Source of the DNA: UBA9676 sp036005525
Lineage (GTDB): Bacteria; Actinomycetota; Actinomycetes; Streptosporangiales; Streptosporangiaceae
DNA length: 5,590 bases
Assembly (NCBI GenBank): GCA_036005525.1
Contig: DASYQM010000058.1
Location: forward strand, 1-5,590
Direction: 5' to 3'
Position 1 is the stretch's first letter, and the number at the start of each line of letters is the position of its first letter. A program made the position numbers and the translations under genes. This document shows positions 1 through 5,557 of this stretch, in pieces. The notes under the pieces were generated by a model. It was not told the DNA's origin, ran no database searches, and saw only the letters and a list, made by a program, of their open reading frames with translations.

Positions 1-120
1 GGTGCTGCCCGCCCGCCTGGCGGCCGCCTTGTCCCGTGCGGTGCCCCGATCTGCCCACTGCGTCAGGGCCACGCCGAGCACGCTCGTGCGGTCGCGCAAG
101 CTCGCCGCGGGGTCGCTCAT
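1..120 (-). CDS. 5' end of an unrecognised protein, runs off the left edge
   Basis: An ATG at 120-118 on the minus strand opens a frame that stays open to the window edge (40 codons). It begins MSDPAASLRDRTSVLGVAL and continues with a charged, Ala/Arg-rich, probably helical segment. A strong Shine-Dalgarno, GGGAGG (complement of 125-130), lies 4 nt upstream and decides this start. The frame is also open upstream to a TAG at 246-244 and includes a GTG at 216, but that GTG has no ribosome binding site. I see no signal peptide or membrane segment in the visible part and do not recognise the family. The fragment is too short to assign a function. The gene is transcribed in the same direction as the STAND gene, but about 430 bp and an oppositely oriented ArsR remnant lie between them, so a shared operon is doubtful. 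Confidence 0.6.
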   Translation of the reverse strand, partial: MSDPAASLRDRTSVLGVALTQWADRGTARDKAAARRAGST

Positions 121-365
121 GACGCCTCCCTCAGTGAACGCCTCGACCTCAGTGTCTCGCGGCGTGCCGACAGTCGTGGGCGGACGCGCAAGGAAGCCGA
201 CCAGGGGTTCGGACACCAGGACACGCAGCGTGGCGGCTTTGGGCTACTGTCTGGTGTCCGCTGCAGACACATCTTGGACCATGGCGCGCCAGACACTATT
301 GGTCTGGGCGGTTGGCGAGGCGGCGCTGCGGGCGATGTGCCGGAACTGGTAGACCGAGCCCACCG
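121..365. other. Intergenic stretch without a supported gene
   Basis: This stretch lies between the left-edge gene and the ArsR remnant. The open frames across it on both strands are low-complexity, Arg/Ser/Pro-rich translations typical of non-coding frames in GC-rich DNA. The minus-strand frame of the left-edge gene extends back to position 243, and its translation (for example LVSEPLVGFLARPP) looks somewhat protein-like, so a longer version of that gene cannot be excluded. No convincing promoter or terminator was found. Confidence 0.4.
125..130 (-). promoter_or_regulatory. Ribosome binding site of the left-edge gene
   Basis: The minus strand reads GGGAGG followed by CGTC and then ATG. This is a near-consensus Shine-Dalgarno with short spacing. 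It is the main reason for calling the partial gene at 1-120. Confidence 0.6.
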
Positions 366-550
366 GTGGCATCCCGCCGCGACGGCACCCGCATCTTCTA
401 CCGCCTGGCCGGCGACGATGTCGCGGCCCTGTGCCGGCGCTGCGGGAGGTGGCGCGGACACACCTGCCCGGCGCAGAGGCCGCCCGCGCCGCCGTCGATG
501 TCGTTGCCGAGGCGCTGTGGCAGACCCTGAGCGGGACGGGTTCTGGCTGA
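366..550 (+). pseudogene. ArsR-type transcriptional regulator remnant (C-terminal part, frameshifted)
   Basis: From 366 the plus strand encodes VASRRDGTRIFYRLAGDD. This matches the beta-hairpin wing and following helix of ArsR/SmtB winged-helix repressors, whose usual pattern is LVxxRRDGTRxxYRLA-x-VAALW. After AAL at 431 the frame breaks. Shifting back one base gives VPALREVARTHLPGAEAA, the expected C-terminal dimerisation helix, then continues to a TGA at 548-550. Adding one G to make TGGCC restores LWPALREVA, the usual ArsR wording, so a one-base deletion is likely. No helix-turn-helix core is recognisable upstream of 366 in any frame, so the gene is also truncated at the 5' end. It ends 2 nt from the natural stop of the convergent STAND gene. 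It is probably non-functional. Family assignment rests on the wing motif alone. Confidence 0.6.
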
Positions 551-2317
551 CCTCAGGGGCAGGGGCGTGGGTTTTCCGGGGTGATCGAGAACAAGGTGCG
601 CTCCTCTGGGGGTGAAGTCCCTGCGGCCGGCGATGGAGCAGCCGCGGGCGAGCCATTTGCCGACGGTGGCGTCCCAGGTGGTGATGCGGCTGGTCGCGTC
701 CAGCGCGAGGATGCTCGCGCCGTCCGCGCTGAAGGTGGCGAAGGCGCCGGCGTTGTCGGAGACGCGCAGCGGCCCACCCAGCGGGCGCAGATCCGCCGCG
801 TCCCAGAGGCGGACCGTGCCGTCGGTGCCTCCGCTGAGGATGATCCGGCCGCCCGGTGCGAAGGCGGCCGCGTCGACGAGGCCCACGTGCGCCACCTGGG
901 GACCGGCCAAGCGGCGGCCGGACGACGTGTCGAAGGTGGCGATCGTCCCGTCGGATGAGCCGACCACGATCAGGCGCCCGTCGGGTGAGAAGCCGAGCGA
1001 GGAGGCGTTCGTGAAGGACTCGTTTTCCCACCGCACCCGGCCGCTGGGCATGTCCAGAAGGGCGAGCATCTGGCCGTTCCGGCTGAACGCGCTGACGCCG
1101 GTGAACCCGGCGCCAACTGGGCCAGCGGTGCGCCGGAACGTGCTGGCGTCGACGATGTAGACGGCGTTGTCGAGCTGGGTGGACACGGCGAGCGTCCGCC
1201 CGCCGGGAGAAACGCTGACGATGTCCTTCGGCTGGGGTGTGCCGAGTGTGGACACCTTGTCGAACCGGCGCGCGGTCACGTCCCATCGGCGCAGGGTCCG
1301 GTCCGTGGATACGACGTAGGCGAACCGGCCATCGGGCGACAGGGCGAGGTCGGAGATTTCTTTGATGGGCTTATCACGCGCGACAAGCCGCCCGGTGGCG
1401 GTGTCGATGGTGGCGATCAGGCCCGATGCGTAGCCCAGCACAGCCCGGCGCCGGTCAGCCGACCAGCCGACGTGCGGCCAGATGCCCAGGCCGTAGTACC
1501 TGGGCGGGATCCGCTGGAAGCGTGGGGTGGTGACGCCGAAGGATCGCCCGCCCGAGATATCCCATTTGATGACCGAACTGTCGATCCCGTCGGTGTAGAG
1601 CGTCTGGCCATCGGGCGCGAACGCTCCGCCGAGGATGGACCCGTTATGGCCCTGGAGAGTGAGCCGCGGTTTGCCCGTCTTGACGTCCCACACGATGACC
1701 TTCTGGTCGTCCGACAGCGAGGCGACCGTCCGCCCGTCGGGGGAGAAGACCAGGTTGGTGACCACGCTCGCGTGTGCACGGTTGCGCCGCAGAACTCTGC
1801 CCGTCTTGACATCGTCGATGACGACATCGCCCCTGGCTTCCCCGACCGTCACGCTCCGGCCGTCCCGGCTCACGCCCGCGCCCGAAGCCGGGACCGGCAG
1901 CAGTATCCGGCGCACGATACGCGCGGTCCTGGGATCCACGAGCACCGCGTCCCGCGTGCCCTCGGCGATGGCCAGCACCTTGTCCCCGGCCGGGTAAGCG
2001 TCGACGGCACGCGAGGTGCCGGCACCGGGCACGCCGACCCGGCCCTTCTCGCGCCCGGTGGCCGCATCGTAGAGAATGAGCCGCCCGGTGCCGGACCCCA
2101 CCGCCACAATCCGGCCATCACGCGTCCACGTCAGCTTTCCGGGCTCTGTGTCACCGCCGGGAGCGGGCAGGGTCAGGAGGATCCCCCGGGTAGCGAGGTC
2201 GACTATCACAACCTGGAAGGTGGCTTGACTTAGCACCGCCAGCCGCCGGCTGTCGGGCGAGAAGGCGACCCGCCCGCTAAAGTAGCCAGTGTAGAGCGGT
2301 GTGCCGATCCGGCGCAT
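398..2317 (-). CDS. WD40 repeat protein; detached 3' part of the split BTAD-nSTAND1-WD40 gene
   Basis: This open frame of 639 residues is built almost entirely of WD40-type blades, with repeated FSPDGR...VWD units such as FSPDGRTVASLSDDQKVIVWD near residue 205. Thirteen blades can be counted. Beta-propellers of this kind act as sensor or protein-interaction platforms in bacterial STAND proteins. The frame begins in the middle of a blade: MRRIGTPL is the usual linker that follows LWD, and the missing LWD sits in the overlapping frame upstream. It is therefore the 3' part of one gene. A weak GGGA 9 nt before the ATG leaves independent translation possible. The last real residues are GRRDFTP near 613-608. 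Everything after that (to 398) is out of frame, since the natural end PEERTLFSITPENPRPCP with stop TGA at 555-553 is one base away. The stretch between blades 11 and 12 is about 14 residues short. Confidence 0.7.
   Translation of the reverse strand: MRRIGTPLYTGYFSGRVAFSPDSRRLAVLSQATFQVVIVDLATRGILLTLPAPGGDTEPGKLTWTRDGRIVAVGSGTGRLILYDAATGREKGRVGVPGAGTSRAVDAYPAGDKVLAIAEGTRDAVLVDPRTARIVRRILLPVPASGAGVSRDGRSVTVGEARGDVVIDDVKTGRVLRRNRAHASVVTNLVFSPDGRTVASLSDDQKVIVWDVKTGKPRLTLQGHNGSILGGAFAPDGQTLYTDGIDSSVIKWDISGGRSFGVTTPRFQRIPPRYYGLGIWPHVGWSADRRRAVLGYASGLIATIDTATGRLVARDKPIKEISDLALSPDGRFAYVVSTDRTLRRWDVTARRFDKVSTLGTPQPKDIVSVSPGGRTLAVSTQLDNAVYIVDASTFRRTAGPVGAGFTGVSAFSRNGQMLALLDMPSGRVRWENESFTNASSLGFSPDGRLIVVGSSDGTIATFDTSSGRRLAGPQVAHVGLVDAAAFAPGGRIILSGGTDGTVRLWDAADLRPLGGPLRVSDNAGAFATFSADGASILALDATSRITTWDATVGKWLARGCSIAGRRDFTPRGAHLVLDHPGKPTPLPLRSARTRPAQGLPQRLGNDIDGGAGGLCAGQVCPRHLPQRRHRAATSSPARR
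553..615 (-). pseudogene. Natural C-terminal tail of the WD40 gene, displaced by a one-base frameshift
   Basis: In the frame of the 5' NTPase piece the minus strand reads PEERTLFSITPENPRPCP and stops at TGA 555-553. STAND-WD40 proteins of this family commonly end with a short tail after the last WD motif containing AGR-[DN]-[LF]-T followed by acidic residues and a Pro/Cys ending. That pattern is met only if GRRDFTP from the WD40 frame is joined to EERTLF here. The join falls at a run of five C on the minus strand (612-608), and removing one C restores it. Confidence 0.65.
608..613 (-). other. Frameshift site 2: extra C in a C5 run
   Basis: The minus strand reads ACCCCCAGAGGAG. With five C the frame gives TPRGA and wanders to a late stop at 398. 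With four C it gives TPEERT and ends at 553. The homopolymer makes a sequencing error or polymerase slippage equally plausible. Confidence 0.6.
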
Positions 2318-4479
2318 CGTACGGCATCCCAGAGCGGCACCGCGCCATACTCGGCGGCGGCGGCAAGGACCCGGCCATCGGGGCTCAGCGCCAGGTCATA
2401 CAGGCGGCTGTTGCTGCGGACCTGGGCGAGCGCGTGCGGGCTGCGCAGCAGCGCCGACAGCAGGTCGCCGTCGGTTTCCAGCGACGGGCCGGTGCGCACG
2501 GCCGCGGCGGCGAGCAGCAGTGACCGGTCCAGGCCGGGCTCGCTGAGCGCGAGCGCGCCCAGCCGCCGGGCCGCTGCGCTGCGCTGGGCCGCGAGCGCCT
2601 GGCCGCGCTGCTGCAGCGCGACCGTGCCGATCGCCGCGGAGAGCAGGAGCAGCGCAAATACGCAGGCCAGGACCGCGCGCAGACGCCGGCGCGCCCGGGC
2701 CTCTCGCAGGCGCGCCTGGGCTTCCCGGTCGGCGCGCTCTCGCTGTTCGCGCAGTTCGCGGTCCGCGGCGGCGCGGCTAGCCTCCAGGAACTCGGCTTCG
2801 GCTGGGTTGAGCTCCCCGGTGTGCCCGGCCGCCCAGTCGAGCGCGCTGGCCAGCCGGGCCCCGCGGTACAGCTCTCCCCGGTCGCGATTGCGCTCGTCCC
2901 AGTCGCTGGCGGCCGCGGTCAGGTGGGCGTGCAGGCGGCGGCCGATCCGGTCTTCTTCGAGCCAGGTGCGGTAGCGCGGCCACTCGCGTAGCAGCGCCTC
3001 GTGGCAGAGTTCGGCCTCGCCGTCGCTGACGGTCAGCAGGCGGGCACCGGTCAGCTTTGCCAGGACGGGGCGGGCGCCGGGGAGGCGCTCGAGCTCGCCG
3101 GATGGTACCCGGCGGCGGGTGAGCGTCCCGTTCTCGCCGGTGGCCAGCCGCAGCAGGAGGCCCCGCGCGACCGGGCGCTCAGTGTGGCCGAGCTGGTGGT
3201 AGGCGTCTTCGGCGAGCCGGGCGACGGCGCCGCGCACGCCGCCGCTGGCTCGGTAGCTGTCGTAGCGCAGCACGCGCCCGTCACGGGCCCGCCACAGCTC
3301 CAGCAGCGTCGTCGACGGCAGCGGCAGCCCGCCCGGCTCCCCGGCCACCTCCGACACCAGCGCCTCGACCAGCGGGCGCTCGGCCTCGAGCCCGGCGCGG
3401 GCGGCCGGCTGCTCGACCGCCCGCGCCAGCTCGCCGCGGTCCATCGGCCCGACCAGCAGGTGGCTGGCGCTCACCAGCGCGGCCAGCGGCGGGTAGGCGG
3501 CGAGCCGGCCGTAGAAATCGGCGCGCAGCACCACCACCACCACCACCAGCGCCCGCCGCTCCGCATCGCGCGCCGCAGCCGCTAGCTGACCGGCGAACGC
3601 CGCGCGCTCACTCTCCTGCTCGCACAGCGTGAACAGCTCTTCCAGCTGGTCGACCGCGATCACGATCCGCTCACCGGGCTCCGGCCTCCCAAGCGCGCAG
3701 CCAGGCGCCTCGCCGGCCAGGGCGCGGCTCAGCTTGGCGTCCGGGTGGGTGCCCGGCCGGAGCAGCACCTGCCGCCACCGCTCGCTGCCCGGCAACGCGC
3801 CCGCGCTCAGCGCGGGCAGCGCCCCGGCGCGCAGCAGCGAGGACTTGCCCACCCCCGAGGAGCCGATGATCCCGGCCAGCGGCGACTCCACCAGCTGCGC
3901 GAGCAGGTCGGCGACCAGGCGCTCGCGGCCGCAGAAAAACTCCGCGTCGGCGCGGTCGAAAAACGCCAGCCCCTTGAACGGGCACACCCCCACCGGGCCG
4001 CCGCGAGCCGCCACCGCATGCGGGGGACCGTCCAGGCAGGCGTCGTGTTCGAGGATCGCGCGCTCGAGCTCTTGCAGCGGTCGGCCCGGCTCCAGGCCCA
4101 GCTCCTCCCGCAACAGCTCACTCGCCTGCCGGTAGGCCGCCAGCGCGTCGGCCTGCCGGCCGGACCGGTACAGCGCGAGCATCAGCTGCCCGCGCAGCCG
4201 CTCGGCCAGCGGGTTGGCGGCGATCAGCGACTCGATCTCCCCGACCAGCTCACCATCGGCCCCGAGCGCCAGATCGGCCTCGATCCGGTCCTCGGCCGCC
4301 GCCAGCCGCGCTTCGTGCAGCCGCCCAATCTCAGCCTGCGCGAACGGCTCGTACGCGAACTCGGCGAGCGGCTCGCCCCGCCACAGCCCCAGCGCCGCGC
4401 ACAGCCGCTCCTTCGCGCGGGCCGCATCGCCACCGGCCAGCGCCCGCCGCCCCTCCGCGCCGCGCCCAAACAGGGTCAT
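2230..4479 (-). CDS. BTAD-nSTAND1 signalling NTPase (SARP/AfsR-like), 5' part of a split gene lacking its DNA-binding domain
   Basis: The frame encodes 749 residues. Residues 10-150 form a bacterial transcriptional activator domain of TPR-like helices, with typical blocks LALYRSGRQADALAAY and LGLEPGRPLQELERAIL. The nSTAND1-type NTPase follows: the entry motif CPFKGLAFF near 166, Walker A GSSGVGKS at 206-213, Walker B IVIAVDQLEE with D277 and E280/E281, and a sensor strand ending LRADFYGR. A further conserved block is CHEALLREWPR near 492. A charged coiled-coil segment (about 565-600) precedes one transmembrane helix (about 601-622). The frame then enters the first WD40 blade (LSPDGR...VPLWDA, 698-719) and goes astray. 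The family switches with ATP and normally carries an N-terminal OmpR-type winged helix of about 100 residues. That is absent here. The frame is open upstream of the ATG, with faint resemblance to the end of the winged helix. No clear ribosome binding site precedes the ATG, so the start is uncertain. Restored with the downstream piece, the protein would be about 1308 residues. Confidence 0.8.
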   Translation of the reverse strand: MTLFGRGAEGRRALAGGDAARAKERLCAALGLWRGEPLAEFAYEPFAQAEIGRLHEARLAAAEDRIEADLALGADGELVGEIESLIAANPLAERLRGQLMLALYRSGRQADALAAYRQASELLREELGLEPGRPLQELERAILEHDACLDGPPHAVAARGGPVGVCPFKGLAFFDRADAEFFCGRERLVADLLAQLVESPLAGIIGSSGVGKSSLLRAGALPALSAGALPGSERWRQVLLRPGTHPDAKLSRALAGEAPGCALGRPEPGERIVIAVDQLEELFTLCEQESERAAFAGQLAAAARDAERRALVVVVVVLRADFYGRLAAYPPLAALVSASHLLVGPMDRGELARAVEQPAARAGLEAERPLVEALVSEVAGEPGGLPLPSTTLLELWRARDGRVLRYDSYRASGGVRGAVARLAEDAYHQLGHTERPVARGLLLRLATGENGTLTRRRVPSGELERLPGARPVLAKLTGARLLTVSDGEAELCHEALLREWPRYRTWLEEDRIGRRLHAHLTAAASDWDERNRDRGELYRGARLASALDWAAGHTGELNPAEAEFLEASRAAADRELREQRERADREAQARLREARARRRLRAVLACVFALLLLSAAIGTVALQQRGQALAAQRSAAARRLGALALSEPGLDRSLLLAAAAVRTGPSLETDGDLLSALLRSPHALAQVRSNSRLYDLALSPDGRVLAAAAEYGAVPLWDAVRCAGSAHRSTLATLAGGSPSRPTAGGWRC
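2316..2331 (-). other. Frameshift site 1: one base missing within the first WD40 blade
   Basis: The minus strand reads TGGGATGCCGTACGATGCGC. The NTPase frame gives WDAVRCAGS and stops at 2232-2230. The other frame gives MRRIGTPL. Joining them with one added base yields WDAV-T-MRRIGTPL, which has the usual six residues between WD and IGTPL in this repeat type. There is no slippery heptamer of the X-XXY-YYZ form, so programmed frameshifting is unlikely. Confidence 0.65.
3529..3546. repeat. Trinucleotide repeat (CAC)6, read as (GTG)6 in the NTPase gene
   Basis: Six perfect CAC units on the plus strand encode six consecutive valines (residues 312-317) just before LRADFYGR of the NTPase. Other family members usually have a mixed hydrophobic strand here, so the run fits the fold. 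It is also a site where repeat length could change without breaking the frame. Confidence 0.85.
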
Positions 4480-4530
4480 CTGTACGCGGCCACCTGCGTG
4501 GCTGACATAGCTGACCGGCGCCCGGCTTTG
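4480..4530 (-). pseudogene. Possible leftover of the lost winged-helix domain
   Basis: In the NTPase frame, upstream of the ATG, the minus strand reads SRAPVSYVSHAGGRVQ. In intact BTAD regulators this place carries TRAPGYxL followed by a short Gly-rich turn and a linker xLxLFxRL, and the text here is roughly compatible. Further upstream no frame resembles the VSRLRxxLG recognition-helix region. I infer that the 5' end broke off near 4530. The similarity is short and tentative. Confidence 0.35.
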
Positions 4531-4599
4531 CCTGAGCAGGGTGAGGGTAGCCGCGCACGAGGAGCCTGGGCAGCATGGTGTGCGGAGGCCTGGTTCGGC

Positions 4600-4620
4600 C
4601 CGGCCGCGGTCCGCGGCCGG
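4600..4620. promoter_or_regulatory. Perfect GC palindrome in the divergent intergenic region
   Basis: The arms CCGGCCGCGG (4600-4609) and CCGCGGCCGG (4611-4620) are perfect reverse complements around a single T. The element lies between the start of the STAND gene and the ribosome binding site of the GNAT gene, a plausible operator position. In DNA of this GC content, GC-only palindromes also arise by chance, and the function is unknown. Confidence 0.4.
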
Positions 4621-4632
4621 CGGACTGTCGCG

Positions 4633-4638
4633 GGAGGT
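4633..4638 (+). promoter_or_regulatory. Ribosome binding site of the GNAT gene
   Basis: GGAGGT is a near-consensus Shine-Dalgarno. It lies 10 nt before the GTG at 4649 and 16 nt before the ATG at 4655, so it favours the GTG. It makes the far-upstream GTG at 4541 an unlikely start. Confidence 0.5.
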
Positions 4639-4648
4639 GGATCGGGCG

Positions 4649-5083
4649 GTGAGGATGGCGGGGCCGGACGGCTACTGGGTGAGCGATGACCGGTCGCAGC
4701 TCGACATGGATCGCGTTCACGCCTGGATCAGCCGGGAAAGCTACTGGGCCGCAGGCCGGTCCTATCCGGTCATGGCCCGCGCGGTCGAGCACTCACTGGC
4801 GCTGGGGCTGTACGCCGCAGACGGCGCCCAGGCTGGCTTCGCCCGGCTGGTCACTGACCGGGCCACGTTCGCCTGGCTGTGTGATGTGTTCGTTGATGCC
4901 GCCCACCGGGGCCACGGGCTAGGAACGTTCCTGGCCAGGGCGGCCACCAGCCATCCCGACGTGGCCGGCATCCGCCAGGTGCTGATGGCCGAGCCTGAGC
5001 GCAGCATCTACCGGAGGCTGGGCTTCGGCGTTCTGGTGAGCCCTGAGCGGTGGATGGAACGGCCCGGCAACCCGCCGGGCTAG
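4649..5083 (+). CDS. GNAT family N-acetyltransferase
   Basis: A 144-residue protein of the usual size for a single-domain GNAT enzyme, which transfers acetyl from acetyl-CoA to an amine. The acetyl-CoA pyrophosphate loop RGHGLG (R87-x-x-G90-x-G92) follows the beta-4 strand FAWLCDVFVD (74-83), as the fold requires. The C-terminal YRRLGF (121-126) is the family's typical beta-6/7 region. The N-terminal YWVSDDRSQLDMDRVHAWI matches small cytoplasmic actinobacterial GNATs with a WLSRESYWA-like segment. No signal peptide is present and the substrate cannot be read from sequence. The start is set by GGAGGT; the ATG at 4655 is the alternative. The frame is open back to a GTG at 4541, but that extension is Arg/Gly-rich and would overlap the palindrome. 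The gene is divergent from the STAND gene and shows no damage. Confidence 0.85.
   Translation: MRMAGPDGYWVSDDRSQLDMDRVHAWISRESYWAAGRSYPVMARAVEHSLALGLYAADGAQAGFARLVTDRATFAWLCDVFVDAAHRGHGLGTFLARAATSHPDVAGIRQVLMAEPERSIYRRLGFGVLVSPERWMERPGNPPG
5062..5080 (+). terminator. Candidate hairpin terminator at the end of the GNAT gene
   Basis: GCCCGGC (5062-5068) and GCCGGGC (5074-5080) form a perfect 7-bp GC stem with a 5-nt loop, directly before the TAG stop at 5081. No T-run follows, as is common for actinobacterial hairpins. The hairpin lies inside the last codons (RPGNPPG), so coding constraint could also explain it. Confidence 0.4.
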
Positions 5084-5358
5084 ATAGCCGGCGAGGTACG
5101 TCTTAGCCACCGGACATGCTGCCGGACGGATGGCGCTCAGGAACGCGGCCCCGACGCAATGGAGCGACCGCGTACGGCATCGCGGACGCCCGCCGTGCGG
5201 AGATGCTCACACGTCCGAGCCCGGCGACGATTGCAGAGCGTCATGGACTTCCCGGGCAGCCGCGCGAAGGTCCGCCGATCTGCGTGGCAGGGCACAGCAC
5301 GCCGGCGGCATCGAAACCGCGGAGACGGAATATTCCGGGGCGTGCCTCTACAAGATCG

Positions 5359-5372
5359 GGTAGCTCGCTACC
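5359..5372. repeat. Short inverted repeat GGTAGC-TC-GCTACC
   Basis: Two perfect 6-bp arms are separated by 2 nt. The spacing is too tight for a hairpin and would suit a dimeric DNA-binding protein. No adjacent promoter is evident. Confidence 0.35.
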
Positions 5373-5498
5373 AGGTTCGGCCGACGGTCCGGCCCGCTAC
5401 GGGTCGCCGTGTTTGAAAGACGTGGGCAGTACCTGCGAGCAGGCGTGGTAGGCGTGCTGTGGGGTGAGCCGGCAGACGCAGACAGGATTGCCGAACCC

Positions 5499-5520
5499 CG
5501 CGCCAGCGCGTGTTGGCGCG
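5499..5520. repeat. Hairpin-forming inverted repeat upstream of a possible promoter
   Basis: CGCGCCA (5499-5505) pairs perfectly with TGGCGCG (5514-5520). A G-T wobble extends the stem and leaves a 6-nt loop. It lies about 25 nt before the -10-like box at 5546. It could be a terminator, an operator or a subterminal structure of a mobile element, and the sequence does not decide. Confidence 0.4.
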
Positions 5521-5542
5521 CCGCTCGAACCGGGCGGTCTGG

Positions 5543-5551
5543 TGCGATAAT
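5543..5551 (+). promoter_or_regulatory. Extended -10-like promoter element
   Basis: TGC followed by GATAAT matches the extended -10 pattern TGn-TATAAT with one mismatch. The -35 region is weak (TCGAAC at 5525-5530). An expected transcription start about 6-7 nt downstream would coincide with the GTG at 5558, the arrangement seen for leaderless mRNAs that are common in actinobacteria. Confidence 0.4.
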
Positions 5552-5557
5552 CGCCGG

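Larger units (their letters stand above)
5084..5545. other. Intergenic stretch without a supported gene
   Basis: About 460 bp with several short open frames on both strands, none with a recognisable motif, convincing ribosome binding site or protein-like composition. It has more A/T-rich spots than the flanks (GGAATATTCC near 5328, TTTGAAAGA near 5411). Two inverted repeats, at 5359-5372 and 5499-5520, stand out. It may be true intergenic DNA or the worn remains of a lost gene. Confidence 0.45.

Noticed and set aside
117..1286. Long minus-strand frame of 389 residues
   Set aside because: The translation is an Arg/Pro/His-rich low-complexity shadow of the WD40 frame with no motif. The WD blades are in the other frame.
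2310..2330. Programmed -1 ribosomal frameshifting at the NTPase/WD40 junction
   Set aside because: No X-XXY-YYZ slippery heptamer is present. A second, compensating indel at a C5 run points to mutation or sequencing error instead.
3001..3585. Plus-strand frame with a run of eight histidines (HHHHHHHH)
   Set aside because: It is antisense to the NTPase core. The histidines come from the CAC repeat that encodes valines on the true strand.
3745..4689. Long plus-strand frame of 314 residues over the BTAD region
   Set aside because: Gln/Arg/Pro-rich antisense shadow of a clear BTAD-nSTAND1 coding region.
4331..4792. Minus-strand frame upstream of and overlapping the BTAD, considered as the missing winged helix
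   Set aside because: No winged-helix motif is visible. It is antisense to the GNAT gene and Pro/Arg-rich.
5116..5451. Plus-strand frames after the GNAT gene (5116-5451, 5130-5363, 5159-5416)
   Set aside because: Three overlapping frames of similar length, none with a ribosome binding site or recognisable motif. They are most likely chance frames in GC-rich DNA.
5520..5535. tRNA T-loop-like GGTTCGAG on the minus strand
   Set aside because: No acceptor stem, anticodon arm or D-arm can be drawn around it.
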